Source: Sphingomonas limnosediminicola (GTDB lineage: Bacteria; Pseudomonadota; Alphaproteobacteria; Sphingomonadales; Sphingomonadaceae). Taken from it: a DNA stretch of 64,000 nucleotides. Position 1 is the stretch's first letter. Every line of letters starts with the position of its first letter. A program made the position numbers and the translations under genes. The notes under the pieces were generated by a model that was not told the origin of the DNA, did no database searches, and saw only the letters and a program-made list of their open reading frames with translations. The stretch is from contig NZ_BAABBM010000001.1 of NCBI RefSeq assembly GCF_039537965.1, positions 1,736,001 to 1,800,000 on the forward strand. The letters are read 5' to 3'. Of the stretch, positions 28,559-37,712 are shown in pieces.

Positions 28559-29416
28559 ATGCGATACACCCATGCCGTCGCCGCGCTACTGCTTAGCGCC
28601 GGCGCCATTCCCGCTCATGCGCAGGACGCACAGAGCCTGGTCGCCAAGAATTTGGAAGCGCGCGGCGGTGCCGCGGCGCTCGACGCGCTCAAGAGCGTCA
28701 GCTTCGAAGGGCGGACGATATTCCCCGGCGATTTCGAGTTGACCTACAAGGAAGCACGGGCACGGACCGGCGCCTCGTCCGAAATTCGCTATGACCTCAG
28801 CCTTCAGGGCCTCGACCTCGTCCAGTCCTATGACGGCGCAGGCGCGTGGAAGATCAATCCCTTCCAGGGCCGCAAGGACGCCGAGAAGATGTCAGGCGAC
28901 GAAGCACGACAGCTTGCCGACGCTGCCCTGATCGAAGGGCCGCTGATTGCCGCTAGAAATAATGGCAGCAAGGTCGAATATCTCGGCCGCGACGATTTCG
29001 ACGGCACGCTCGCGTACAAGCTCAAGGTCACCCAAAAGGACGGCGACGAGTTCGTCTATTGGCTGGATCCAGACACGTACCTCGAAATCAAAGTTGACGA
29101 GACGCGGCGCATCCGCGGCGCCCAGCAGACGACCGAAACCGAGCTCGGCGATTACGAGAAGGTCGCTGGCGTCTATTTCCCGATGTCGGTCGAAAGCTGG
29201 AGCCAGGGGCATTCGAACGACCGCCAACGTGTGATCATCGCCAGCGGCACGGCCAACCCCGCGATCGGCGCCGCTTATTTCGCTGAGCCGCGCGGTGCAG
29301 GCGCGAAGGCTGGTGGCGAAGCGCCCGACGCGTCGGAAAAGCCCAAGGGCAAGCCGAAGGGCGAGAAGCCCACCGATCAGATGACACCCGCCTCCAGCCC
29401 GTCAAAGGGGAAGTAA
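28559..29416 (+). CDS. Exported LolA/LolB-like fold protein of unknown function
   Basis: A 285-residue protein with a clear signal peptide (about 1-21, AHAQ). Its beta-rich body has LEARGGAAALDALKSVSFEG near the mature N-terminus, WLDPDTYLEIKVDE and YFPMSVESWSQG. This layout is that of outer-membrane lipoprotein-sorting-like proteins (LolA/LolB/DUF4292 fold) that hold hydrophobic ligands. The last 35 residues are a lysine-, glycine- and proline-rich tail with KPKGKPKGEKP. ATG 28559 is chosen for the AAGGGGGG site. It ends 1 bp before the large beta-propeller gene, so the two are probably one functional unit. Confidence 0.65.
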   Translation: MRYTHAVAALLLSAGAIPAHAQDAQSLVAKNLEARGGAAALDALKSVSFEGRTIFPGDFELTYKEARARTGASSEIRYDLSLQGLDLVQSYDGAGAWKINPFQGRKDAEKMSGDEARQLADAALIEGPLIAARNNGSKVEYLGRDDFDGTLAYKLKVTQKDGDEFVYWLDPDTYLEIKVDETRRIRGAQQTTETELGDYEKVAGVYFPMSVESWSQGHSNDRQRVIIASGTANPAIGAAYFAEPRGAGAKAGGEAPDASEKPKGKPKGEKPTDQMTPASSPSKGK

Positions 29417-29417
29417 G

Positions 29418-32400
29418 ATGCTGCGTAACCTGCTTCTTGCATCAGCCGCCCTGATCGCTGCGCCACTCGCCGCCCAGTCGTTCGATAGCGCCGCCGTCTC
29501 CGGACTCGGCGTTCGCAACATCGGCTCCGCCACCATGTCGGGCCGCATCGCCGCCGTCGCCGGGCGCCAGGAAAAGGACGGCAAGGTCACGCTGATCGTC
29601 GGCTCCGCGTCCGGCGGCGTGTGGAAGTCCGAGGATGGCGGAACGACCTTCAAGCCCGTCTTCGACAAGCAGCCGGTGCAATCGATCGGCGCAGTCGCGC
29701 TCGATCCCACCAATCCGCAGGTGATGTGGGTGGGCAGCGGCGAAAGCTGGACGCGCAACTCCGTGTCGATAGGTAACGGCGTCTACAAAAGCGTCGACGG
29801 CGGAGAGACCTGGACGCACGTCGGCCTGCCCAATGTCGAGCGGATCACGCGCGTCGTCGTCCATCCGAAGAACGGCAACATCGTCTACGTCTGCGCGCCG
29901 GGAGCCTTGTGGTCGGACTCGCCTGACCGCGGTCTTTACAAGACTATCGATGGCGGCCGGACCTGGTCGCTGATCCTGAAAGGCGCAAACCTCTCTACCG
30001 GCTGTTCGTCGGTGGCCTTGGACCCGGCGAACCCAGAACATCTGCTCGCCGGCACATGGGACTTCCGCCGCAAGGCCTATGAGTTCCGGTCGGGCGGCAA
30101 TGGGCCGGACGCCCCTTCCGGAAGCCGCTTCGCCGAAAGCCGCGACGGAGGGCGGACCTGGACCGACCTCAACGAAAGTAGCCGTAAAGGCCTTCCCAAG
30201 AAGCCGTGGGGCCGGATCGAAGTCAGCTATGCGCCTTCGAATCCCAAGACTGTCTATGCATTCATCGAGAATGTGCGTCCGGCGCTGTTCGTTTCCGAAA
30301 ATGGCGGACTGACCTGGGAGGAGCGCGACCGCAGCCAAGGCATGGTTTGGCGCCCATTCTATTTCGGACGAATCGTCGTCGATCCGAAGAATCCCGAGCG
30401 CCTGTTCAAGATGGGCTTTTCGATGATCGTCTCCGACGACGGCGGGAAGAGCTTTTCCGAGACGACCGGTGCGACGCATGGCGACTGGCACGACCTGTGG
30501 ATCAACCCGACCGATACCAAGCACATGGTCGGCGGCGACGACGGCGGGCTGTGGACCAGCTACGATGGCGGCAACCGCTGGGTGAAGAGCTGGAACCTGC
30601 CAGTCAGCCAATTCTACCATGTCAGCACCGACATGAAGGACCCCTACCAGGTCTATGGCGGCCTTCAGGACAACAGCAGCTGGGTCGGCGACCAGGAATA
30701 TCCGGGCGGCATCACCAACAACCGCTGGGAGAATTTGTACGGCGGCGACGGCTTCTGGGCCTTCGCCGACCCGTCGGACCCCAATTATACATTTGCAGAA
30801 TATCAGGGCGGTCACATCTCGCGGATCAATCGCACCACGCTCGCAGCGCGCGATATCCAGCCCAAAGCCGGCTACAAGGAAAAGCTTCGCTACAACTGGA
30901 ATACGCCGATCGCACTTTCGCCTAATGAGAAGGGCACGATCTACATCGGATCCCAATTCCTGTTCCGAAGCCGCGACCACGGCGTCACCTGGGACCGGAT
31001 TTCGCCGGACCTGACAACCAACGACCCGGTCCGCCAGAAGCAGGAACAGTCGGGCGGGATCACCGTCGACAATTCGTCGGCCGAGATGAACACGACCATC
31101 TACTCGATTTCGGAAAGCCCACGCGCGCCGGGGCAAATCTGGGTCGGCACGGATGACGGTAACGTCCAGCTCACTCGCGACGGGGGGCGTAACTGGACCA
31201 ATGTCACGGCCAATCTCGGCATGCCGACCGGGAACTGGATCAGCTGGGTCGAGGCCAGCCGCTTCAACCCCGCCGTCGCTTACGCGACTGACGATCGCCA
31301 CGCTTCCGGCGACATGGGCACCTATCTGTATCGCACCGGTGACTACGGTCGGACCTGGCAGCGACTGATCGGGCCCGGAACGCCCGGCGTCCGTGGCTAC
31401 GCTCACGTCATCAAGGAAGACCGCCAAAACCCGAACATCCTGTTCCTCGGCACCGAGTTCGGGCTGTTCGCCAGCGTCGACGGCGGCCGCAGCTGGGCGC
31501 AGTTCAAGCCCAACAATTTCCCCGACGGGGTCGCCGTGCGCGACATTGCTCTGCAGGATCGGGACGACGATCTCGTCCTGGCGACGCACGGTCGCGGCAT
31601 CTGGGTGATCGACGACATCAGCCCGCTGCGCGCCTTGAACGCGCAGACGCTGGAGAGTGGCGCGGCCCTTATTCCGGGACGGCCGGTCGAACAGCGTATC
31701 CAGGGCAACGGCGGCTGGGCCGAAGGCAATGCCACCTTCTACGGCGACAATCCCCCGGGCGGCGCGACCATCACCTATTTCCAGAAGGCGCGGCATGTCA
31801 TCGGGCGAATGAAGCTCGAGATTCTCGATGCGAGCGGCAAGGTGGTCGATGAAGTGCCGGCCTCGAAGCGGCGCGGCCTCAACCGGGTCAGCTGGCCGAT
31901 GCGGACCAAGCCGCCGCAGGTCCCACCGGCAGCGTCTCTGGCGGGCGCGTCCGCGCAGGGCGAACGCTTCCTTCCCGGCACCTACACGGTACGGCTGACC
32001 AAGGCCGGGCAGGTGTCCACCGAGCCACTGACCGTCACGCTCGACAGGCGCGCCACCTATACGGTCGCCGACCGGCAGGCGCAGTTCGCCGCATCGGAAC
32101 GGCTAAAGGACATGTTCCTGCGGATGAGTAAGGTGGTTGCCGAGATCAACGGCGTGCGCGGGCAAGCGGGCGATCTGGCCGCGAGCGCCACGGCGCCTGC
32201 GGACGTGAAGGCATCGGCGGCGCAGCTGCTCGGCAAGGCCGACTCGCTGCGCAAGGAGATCGTCGCCACGACCGAAGGCGGCGCGATCACCGGCGAAGAG
32301 CGCCTGCGCGAGCATGTCGACGAGATCTACGGCGCCATCAATTCGACCGAAGATCAACCGACGAATTACCAGATGGCACGCATTGATGCCCTCGACCGAG

Positions 32401-32630
32401 AACTCAAGGACGTCGAAGCGCAATGGGCCGCGTTCCAATCCGCGGATCTTCCCGCGTTCAACGCCAAGCTCCGCGCTGCGAACCTTGAACCTGTGACCAT
32501 CGCAGAGGTAGAGTTCGACCCTGACGATTTGGCCCGGGGCGGACGCGCATCGGCCCTTGCGAGAGGCCTCGTCGGCGCGCGTTTCTACGGAAATGCCGCC
32601 GTGCTCGAGGAAACCGGCGAGAAAGATTGA
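29418..32630 (+). CDS. Large exported VPS10/sortilin-type BNR-repeat beta-propeller protein
   Basis: A 1070-residue secreted protein with a signal peptide (about 1-20, PLAAQ). Many Asp-box (BNR) repeats of the form SxDxGxTW are visible: KSEDGGTTF, KSVDGGETW, KTIDGGRTW, SRDGGRTW, SDDGGKSF, TRDGGRNW and SVDGGRSW. They cover about residues 60-700 and build a sortilin/WD40-like propeller. The C-terminal 300 residues contain a beta domain and then a helical stretch. Such proteins are often labelled glycosyl hydrolases without evidence of activity. It follows the LolA-like gene after 1 bp and ends flush against the convergent aldehyde dehydrogenase gene. Substrate or binding partner is unknown. Confidence 0.82.
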   Translation: MLRNLLLASAALIAAPLAAQSFDSAAVSGLGVRNIGSATMSGRIAAVAGRQEKDGKVTLIVGSASGGVWKSEDGGTTFKPVFDKQPVQSIGAVALDPTNPQVMWVGSGESWTRNSVSIGNGVYKSVDGGETWTHVGLPNVERITRVVVHPKNGNIVYVCAPGALWSDSPDRGLYKTIDGGRTWSLILKGANLSTGCSSVALDPANPEHLLAGTWDFRRKAYEFRSGGNGPDAPSGSRFAESRDGGRTWTDLNESSRKGLPKKPWGRIEVSYAPSNPKTVYAFIENVRPALFVSENGGLTWEERDRSQGMVWRPFYFGRIVVDPKNPERLFKMGFSMIVSDDGGKSFSETTGATHGDWHDLWINPTDTKHMVGGDDGGLWTSYDGGNRWVKSWNLPVSQFYHVSTDMKDPYQVYGGLQDNSSWVGDQEYPGGITNNRWENLYGGDGFWAFADPSDPNYTFAEYQGGHISRINRTTLAARDIQPKAGYKEKLRYNWNTPIALSPNEKGTIYIGSQFLFRSRDHGVTWDRISPDLTTNDPVRQKQEQSGGITVDNSSAEMNTTIYSISESPRAPGQIWVGTDDGNVQLTRDGGRNWTNVTANLGMPTGNWISWVEASRFNPAVAYATDDRHASGDMGTYLYRTGDYGRTWQRLIGPGTPGVRGYAHVIKEDRQNPNILFLGTEFGLFASVDGGRSWAQFKPNNFPDGVAVRDIALQDRDDDLVLATHGRGIWVIDDISPLRALNAQTLESGAALIPGRPVEQRIQGNGGWAEGNATFYGDNPPGGATITYFQKARHVIGRMKLEILDASGKVVDEVPASKRRGLNRVSWPMRTKPPQVPPAASLAGASAQGERFLPGTYTVRLTKAGQVSTEPLTVTLDRRATYTVADRQAQFAASERLKDMFLRMSKVVAEINGVRGQAGDLAASATAPADVKASAAQLLGKADSLRKEIVATTEGGAITGEERLREHVDEIYGAINSTEDQPTNYQMARIDALDRELKDVEAQWAAFQSADLPAFNAKLRAANLEPVTIAEVEFDPDDLARGGRASALARGLVGARFYGNAAVLEETGEKD

Positions 32631-34073
32631 TTATTCCGTCCGGCTCGTCCCGCCGGAGCCGAGCGGCTTCACGTGCACGGTCTTGATGTTGACGAACTCG
32701 CGGATGCCATAAGCGGAGCATTCGCGGCCGTAGCCGCTGTGCTTGACGCCGCCGAACGGTGTTCGCGGGTCGGAGCGCACGCTCTCGTTCACGAAGCTCA
32801 TTCCCGCTTCGAGCTCGTGCGCGGCAATGCGCCGACCGCGATCCAAATCTGACGTCAAGACGCCAGAGCCGAGGCCAAATTCGCTGGCGTTTGCAATGCG
32901 GATCGCGTCGGCCTCGTCGTCTGCGGCGATGATTGCCGCGACGGGTCCGAACACTTCTTCATCATGCGCCGGTTGGCCCGGCAGCACGTTGGTGAGGACC
33001 GTCGGCGGGTACCAGGCACCGGGGCGGTCGGGCACTTTGCCGCCGAGGAGCAGCCGGGCGCCCTTGCGCACGCTTTCCGAGACCTGACGATGGATCTCGT
33101 CGCGCGCTTCGACGCTCTGCATCGGGCCGAGCGTCGTTCCATCCTTGCGCGGATCGCCCATTTCGAAGCCGCGCATGGCGTCGGTCATCGCCTTTTCGAA
33201 CGGCTCGAGGATGGAGCGGATGACGATGAAGCGCTTGCCCGCGATGCAGCTCTGGCCGCCGTTGACCATCCGCGCAGTCGCCGCGACCCTGGCCGCCGCC
33301 TCGACATCGGCGTCCTCAAGAATGAGGTAAGCATCCGCCCCGCCGAGCTCGAGCACGCACTTCTTCAGCACTGAGCCGGCCGCCGTCGCGACGCTCCGTC
33401 CGGCGCCGACGCTCCCGGTCAGCGTGACCGCAGCCACATTGTCGTCCTTGATCAGCGCCTCGACCTCGCGGCTGGGCAGGAGGAGCGTGCGGAACAGTTC
33501 CTTCGGAACACCGGCCTGGTGAAGCACGTCTTCAATCGCCAGCGCGCAGCCGGGGACGTTGCTCGCGTGCTTCAGGAGTGCGCCGTTCCCAGCCATCAGC
33601 GCCGGCGCGACGAAGCGAAACACCTGCCAGAATGGGAAATTCCAGGGCATCACCGCCAGGACGACGCCGATGGGATTAAAGGTGATGAACGCCTCGCCAC
33701 CGCCGATGTCTGCCGGCGCGTCGGCGAGATAGCCGGCCGCGTAATCGGCGAACCAGTCGCAGTGGAAGGCGCATTTCTCGATCTCGGCGCGGCCTTCGTC
33801 GAGCGTCTTTCCCATCTCATCGGTCATTAGCGCCGCGAACTCGTCCTTGCGCTGGCGCAGGATCGCGCCCGCCTTGCGGACGACGGCGGCGCGTTCGTTG
33901 AAGGAGGTCCGGCGCCATTCGCGGAAAGCGGCGTGAGCTTTTGCCGCAGCGGCGAGCGCTTCCTCGATGCTGGTCGGGTCGTAGGACTTACCGGGCTCTT
34001 CGGTCGCCGGGTTGATTGTTTGGATCTTGTCCGAGTGCTTTGGCCTGCTCAGCTCGGCCTGTTCCGACATCAC
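32631..34073 (-). CDS. gabD: NAD(P)-dependent succinate-semialdehyde dehydrogenase
   Basis: An aldehyde dehydrogenase of 480 residues, closest in pattern to succinate-semialdehyde dehydrogenases. Visible are the cofactor-binding VMPWNFPFWQ (about 145-154), LTGSVGAGRSVA, the catalytic Glu in VLELGGADAYLIL and the catalytic Cys in NGGQSCIAGKRF, then PFGGVKHSGYGRE near the C-terminus. The start could be either of two adjacent ATGs. It lies 6 bp after the PQQ-type dehydrogenase gene, on the same strand, so the three genes at 32631-35833 look like one transcript. Substrate preference cannot be proved from sequence. Confidence 0.85.
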   Translation of the reverse strand: MMSEQAELSRPKHSDKIQTINPATEEPGKSYDPTSIEEALAAAAKAHAAFREWRRTSFNERAAVVRKAGAILRQRKDEFAALMTDEMGKTLDEGRAEIEKCAFHCDWFADYAAGYLADAPADIGGGEAFITFNPIGVVLAVMPWNFPFWQVFRFVAPALMAGNGALLKHASNVPGCALAIEDVLHQAGVPKELFRTLLLPSREVEALIKDDNVAAVTLTGSVGAGRSVATAAGSVLKKCVLELGGADAYLILEDADVEAAARVAATARMVNGGQSCIAGKRFIVIRSILEPFEKAMTDAMRGFEMGDPRKDGTTLGPMQSVEARDEIHRQVSESVRKGARLLLGGKVPDRPGAWYPPTVLTNVLPGQPAHDEEVFGPVAAIIAADDEADAIRIANASEFGLGSGVLTSDLDRGRRIAAHELEAGMSFVNESVRSDPRTPFGGVKHSGYGRECSAYGIREFVNIKTVHVKPLGSGGTSRTE

Positions 34074-34079
34074 ATGCTC

Positions 34080-35399
34080 CTAGCCAGCGGGCCGCTCGGC
34101 AGCGCGGGTGACTCGCCATACCACGTTGCCGACATCGTCAGCGACCAGCAACGCGCCGGTCCGGTCGATCGCGACGCCGACCGGACGCCCGTGGACGGTT
34201 TTGTCATCGGTCCCGAGGAAGCCCGTCACGACGTTGATCGGCATGCCGGTCGGGCGGCCGTTGGCGAAGGGCACGAAGACGACCTTGTAGCCATTGAGCG
34301 GCGAGCGATCCCAGCTGCCATGCTCGCCGATGAAGGCGCCGTTGGCGAAGGCCGGTGCGAGCTGCTGACCAGTGCTGAAAGTCAGGCCGAGCGCCGCGAC
34401 ATGTGACCCTAGCGCATAGTCCGGCTTAATTGCCTTCGCGACCATTTCGGGCTTTTGCGGGTGGACACGAATGTCCACGTGCTGGCCGTAATAACTGTAG
34501 GGCCAGCCGTAGAAGCCGCCGTCGCGGATGGAGGTGATGTAATCAGGCACGAGGTCGGGCCCGATTTCGTCGCGTTCATTGGCGATTGCGAACAGCTGGC
34601 GTGTCTGCGGTTCGATGGCGAGGTTAGTCGGGTTGCGCACGCCGCTGGCGTAGATGCGCATAGCGCCGGTCAGGCGGTCTACTTCCCAGATCGCCGCGCG
34701 GCCCTGTTCGATATCCATCCCGTTCTCGGTGATGTTACTGTTGGAGCCGACGCCCACATAGAGCTTCGATCCGTCCGGGCTGGCGACGAGTGATTTCGTC
34801 CAATGGTGGTTGATCGGACCGGCTGGCAGGTCCGCCAGCTTCACTCCGGGTCCCGGGATGCTCGTTGCGCCGGGGGTATAGCGGAAAGCGAGGATGGCGT
34901 CGGTGTTGGCGACGTAGAGAATGTCGCCCACCAGCGCGACGCCATAAGGCGAGTGCAGGTGGTCGATGAACACGGTGCGAAGGTCCGGCTTTCCATCACC
35001 ATTGGTGTCGCGGAGCAGCGTGATGCGGTTGCCGCCCTTCTGCTTGGTGCCGCCGCGCGCCTTGACCGGGCTCTGGACATAATCCTTCGGACGGAAGGGG
35101 ACGGTGCCGGGGCCGTTGCTTTCGACGACGAGGATGTCGCCGTTCGGCAGCGGGTAGACGATGCGCGGGTGCATCAGGTCCGTCGCAAGCGCCTGGATTT
35201 GGAGCCCGACCGGCACTTGCGGCGTTTCGCCAGCCGACCAGCCTACCGCCTTGGGCACACTCATCGGCGGGAACAGGTATTGCCTTGGCTCAGGCAAATA
35301 TGGGTTTGGCCCGACCTGACGGTTCGGGTCTCCGCCCTGGGGCGCACAAGCAACGAGACTGGCGGTCGTGAAAGTCAGGGCGAGGAGGCGCGCGTTCAT
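34080..35399 (-). CDS. PQQ-dependent sugar/sorbosone dehydrogenase-like lipoprotein
   Basis: A 439-residue predicted lipoprotein with lipobox ASLVAC (Cys about residue 18), so it is membrane-anchored facing the periplasm. The body is a six-bladed propeller of the soluble glucose/sorbosone dehydrogenase (GSDH) family. LHSPYGVAL carries the likely catalytic His, and ASGVRNPTNLA the PQQ-contacting Arg; GEHGSWDRSPLNGYKV is another family block. ATG 35399 has a strong GGAGGAGG site and overlaps the DUF2231 gene by 4 nt. The membrane protein next door may pass electrons or anchor it; this is inference. PQQ synthesis genes are not in the window. Confidence 0.85.
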   Translation of the reverse strand: MNARLLALTFTTASLVACAPQGGDPNRQVGPNPYLPEPRQYLFPPMSVPKAVGWSAGETPQVPVGLQIQALATDLMHPRIVYPLPNGDILVVESNGPGTVPFRPKDYVQSPVKARGGTKQKGGNRITLLRDTNGDGKPDLRTVFIDHLHSPYGVALVGDILYVANTDAILAFRYTPGATSIPGPGVKLADLPAGPINHHWTKSLVASPDGSKLYVGVGSNSNITENGMDIEQGRAAIWEVDRLTGAMRIYASGVRNPTNLAIEPQTRQLFAIANERDEIGPDLVPDYITSIRDGGFYGWPYSYYGQHVDIRVHPQKPEMVAKAIKPDYALGSHVAALGLTFSTGQQLAPAFANGAFIGEHGSWDRSPLNGYKVVFVPFANGRPTGMPINVVTGFLGTDDKTVHGRPVGVAIDRTGALLVADDVGNVVWRVTRAAERPAG

Positions 35400-35833
35400 G
35401 AGCGGTCCTCCTCCGCGCGGATTCGGCCGTCGGTCACGCTCCAGCCGAGGAACGCTACGACGAGCAGCAGGATCGCCGCGATCGCGGAGAGGGTCAGTCC
35501 GGTTGGAACGACCGACGTCCAGGCATCGCGGCTGTGAACGAACACGTTGAAAATAGAGACGATAGCCGCGACTGCGAGCAGGATCAGGGGCAGTCGACGA
35601 ACTCGTCCCGCACTTCCGATGAGCAGGTCGACCATAAGCAGGATCGAAGCGATCAGCGCGAGCAGCAAGCCGCCGGTGATTAGCCAAGCCGAGAAGTTCG
35701 CCCACTGAAACAGCGCCGTATTCGAATATTCCCAGTCGGTGACAAACGCCGCGATGAGCAAAGTGCCGCCCATCGACACGAAGGGTGGATGCAAGAGAAG
35801 CCGGGGCCTTATCGTTCGCGGTGCAGTCGCCAT
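35396..35833 (-). CDS. DUF2231 family membrane protein
   Basis: A 145-residue inner-membrane protein with four hydrophobic segments, at about residues 20-35, 45-68, 78-96 and 105-128. LLLHPPFVSMGGTLLIAAFVTD at the start is typical of DUF2231, whose conserved HP pair near the first helix may bind a metal or heme. The start at 35833 has a GGGAGGAG site 6 nt upstream. It is the first gene of a unit with the PQQ-type dehydrogenase, and I recall the two families occurring together in sphingomonads. A role as quinone- or cytochrome-linked partner is possible but unproved. Confidence 0.78.
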   Translation of the reverse strand: MATAPRTIRPRLLLHPPFVSMGGTLLIAAFVTDWEYSNTALFQWANFSAWLITGGLLLALIASILLMVDLLIGSAGRVRRLPLILLAVAAIVSIFNVFVHSRDAWTSVVPTGLTLSAIAAILLLVVAFLGWSVTDGRIRAEEDRS

Positions 35834-35873
35834 TGTCGCTCCTCCCTCTTGTAGTTCCGGGAAGTGCAACGCG

Positions 35874-35908
35874 CATGTGCCCGCTGTTTTCCAACAACGG
35901 CGCACATG
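35874..35908 (-). terminator. Strong hairpin downstream of tRNA-Gly
   Basis: CATGTGC (35874-35880) pairs with GCACATG (35902-35908). Inside it CCGCTGTT (35881-35888) pairs with AACAACGG (35893-35900) with one G.T pair, a TTCC loop and one bulged C at 35901. The resulting 15-bp stem sits 27 bp past the 3' end of tRNA-Gly and ahead of the DUF2231 start. No U-run follows on either strand, so it may end or process the tRNA transcript without being a classical intrinsic terminator. Confidence 0.4.
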
Positions 35909-35934
35909 ACAGCAATTTCACGCTGTTGGACAGC

Positions 35935-36009
35935 TGGAGCGGGCGAAGGGATTCGAACCCTCGACCCCAACCTTGGCAAGGTTGTGCTCTACCCCTGAGC
36001 TACGCCCGC
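35935..36009 (-). tRNA. tRNA-Gly (anticodon GCC)
   Basis: The minus strand folds into a complete 75-nt cloverleaf: acceptor stem GCGGGCG/CGCCCGC, D-arm GCTC/GAGC, anticodon stem CAACC/GGTTG with loop TTGCCAA (anticodon GCC), variable loop GGGTC, T-arm GAGGG TTCGAAT CCCTT, discriminator T and an encoded CCA (35935-35937). GCC reads GGC and GGU glycine codons, the main glycine codons of a GC-rich genome. Confidence 0.97.
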
Positions 36010-36174
36010 TCTGAGCGAAAGCCGGTGCCTGGAAGACCGTCCGGCTGAGGTGAGGCGCGCGCCTAGCATGCTCTTCGCCGCTCCTGCAAGGGCAAGAACC
36101 GACAGCTTGTGGCGCGGCCGCTTGCCGACCATATGGGCGGGCAACCTGCGTTGTGAAGGGAGCATCTGACGAGC

Positions 36175-37080
36175 GTGGCGACCCTGGGCCTTTCCGAAGC
36201 CGACCGAGAATCCCTCGAGCGGTTCGAACGCGACGTCATCGAACCGTCGATGACCTCGCTCGTCATCCTCGACTTCTGGGCGGAATGGTGCGGGCCGTGC
36301 AAGCAGCTCGGCCCGATCCTCGACAAGGTCTCGGCTGATTATGCTGCGAAGGGCGTGAAGCTCGCCAAGATCGATGTCGACAAGGAAAAGATGCTGGCCG
36401 CGCAATTTCGGATCCAGTCGATTCCGACAGTCTATGCGCTTTATCGGGGCCAGCCTGTCGCGGACCTCACCAATTACCGGACTGAAGGCCAGCTCACGGG
36501 CGCGCTCGACAAATTGCTGGCGCAGCTGAAGATCGAGCCGGAGGGCGCGGTACCTCAGGCGGAGATCGAGCCACTGGTTGCGATGGGTGAGCAGGTTCTG
36601 AGCGAGGGCGACTCGACGCGCGCCGTCGGGATCTTCCGCCAGATCCATGAAATGGCGCCGGACAAGCCGGAAGTGGTCGGTGGTCTCGTACGATCGCTCG
36701 TCGCTTCAGGTGAGATCGACGAAGCTCGACAGATTCTCGATGCGGTGCCGGAAGATCAGGCGAAGAAGCCCGAGATCGGCCGCGCCCGCGCGGCGCTTGA
36801 AGTGGCGTCAGCACCGGCAGTCGACACCGCGCCGCTCGAGCAACGGCTCGCCGCCAACGCGGACGACCACGAAGCGCGCTTCGAGTTGGCGGCCGCGAAA
36901 ATGTCCGCCGGCGACAGGGACGCAGCCGCCGATGCGCTCCTCGAGATCGTCCAGCGCGACCGCGACTGGAACGACGGAGCAGCCCGCAAGCAATTCCTCC
37001 AGCTGCTCGAAGCGCAGGGTCTCGAAGACCCGTGGTCTAGCGCACAGCGGCGCCGGCTCTCGGCCCTGTTGTTCACATGA
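36175..37080 (+). CDS. Thioredoxin-TPR protein, YbbN/CnoX-like
   Basis: A 301-residue cytoplasmic protein. The N-terminal thioredoxin domain (about 15-120) keeps the active site WCGPCK (residues about 39-44) and the cis-proline in SIPTVYALY. The C-terminal 170 residues form TPR-like helices (EQVLSEGDSTRAVGIFRQIHE and similar). This is the layout of YbbN/CnoX, a chlorine-activated holdase that co-operates with GroEL. Unlike E. coli YbbN, which has SxxC, both cysteines are present, so oxidoreductase activity is possible. The start is GTG 36175. It overlaps the Lon-domain gene by 4 nt, a pairing common in alphaproteobacteria. Confidence 0.88.
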   Translation: MATLGLSEADRESLERFERDVIEPSMTSLVILDFWAEWCGPCKQLGPILDKVSADYAAKGVKLAKIDVDKEKMLAAQFRIQSIPTVYALYRGQPVADLTNYRTEGQLTGALDKLLAQLKIEPEGAVPQAEIEPLVAMGEQVLSEGDSTRAVGIFRQIHEMAPDKPEVVGGLVRSLVASGEIDEARQILDAVPEDQAKKPEIGRARAALEVASAPAVDTAPLEQRLAANADDHEARFELAAAKMSAGDRDAAADALLEIVQRDRDWNDGAARKQFLQLLEAQGLEDPWSSAQRRRLSALLFT

Positions 37081-37712
37081 GCCGGACCCTCCGCGTTCCC
37101 ATCTTTCCCCTTTCCGGCGCGATACTCTTCCCAAGGTCGCAGCTCCCCCTTCACATCTTCGAACCGCGCTATCGCGATATGGTGCGCGATGCGATCGACG
37201 GCGCGGGCCGCATCGGCATGATCCAGCCCTTGCGGCTCGATGAGGACAATAAGGCACCGCTCTATGGGATCGGCTGCCTCGGCGAGATTGTCGGCATCGA
37301 GGAGCTCGACGACGGACGGTTCAATATCGTCCTGCTCGGCGTGAACCGCTTCCGTTACCTGCGCGATGCGGAAATCGACTCAACTTATCGCTGTGCCGAG
37401 GTGGACATCGAAGGGTTCGTAGACGCCGAGCCGCCGCCCCTTTCGCTGGGTGAGCGCGCCGAAGTGGAGCGTGAAGCACGAAGGCTCGGCGACGCGCTCG
37501 GGCTTGCCGTCGACTGGGACGCCGTGAGCCGCCTTGACGATGAGATGCTGGTCAATGCGATCGCTCAGGTCGCGCCGTTCGACGTCGGCGCCAAGCAAGC
37601 GCTGCTTGAGCAGGTAACGCTGACGGGGCGAGCCGACCTTCTGGTTCAGCTCATGCAGTTCCATCGCGCGGCAGTCACCGGCGGCCTCGAGATCGAGCCG
37701 ACGATCCAGTAG
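37077..37712 (+). CDS. LON peptidase substrate-binding-domain protein
   Basis: A 211-residue protein consisting of only the Lon N-terminal substrate-binding (PUA-like) domain: VPIFPLSGAILFPRSQLPLHIFEPRYRDMV at the start in separate blocks, GIGCLGEIVGIEELDDGRFNIVL in the middle, and a helical C-terminus. It lacks the AAA+ and protease domains, so it is not a protease. The close link to the YbbN-like gene suggests a part in protein quality control, perhaps recognising unfolded substrates. It ends flush with the convergent ubiquinone hydroxylase gene. Confidence 0.88.
   Translation: MSRTLRVPIFPLSGAILFPRSQLPLHIFEPRYRDMVRDAIDGAGRIGMIQPLRLDEDNKAPLYGIGCLGEIVGIEELDDGRFNIVLLGVNRFRYLRDAEIDSTYRCAEVDIEGFVDAEPPPLSLGERAEVEREARRLGDALGLAVDWDAVSRLDDEMLVNAIAQVAPFDVGAKQALLEQVTLTGRADLLVQLMQFHRAAVTGGLEIEPTIQ

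Noticed and set aside
29442..31796. Long minus-strand open frame opposite the beta-propeller gene
   Set aside because: Composition is that of an antisense shadow; no family motifs, and the plus-strand gene is certain from its Asp-boxes.
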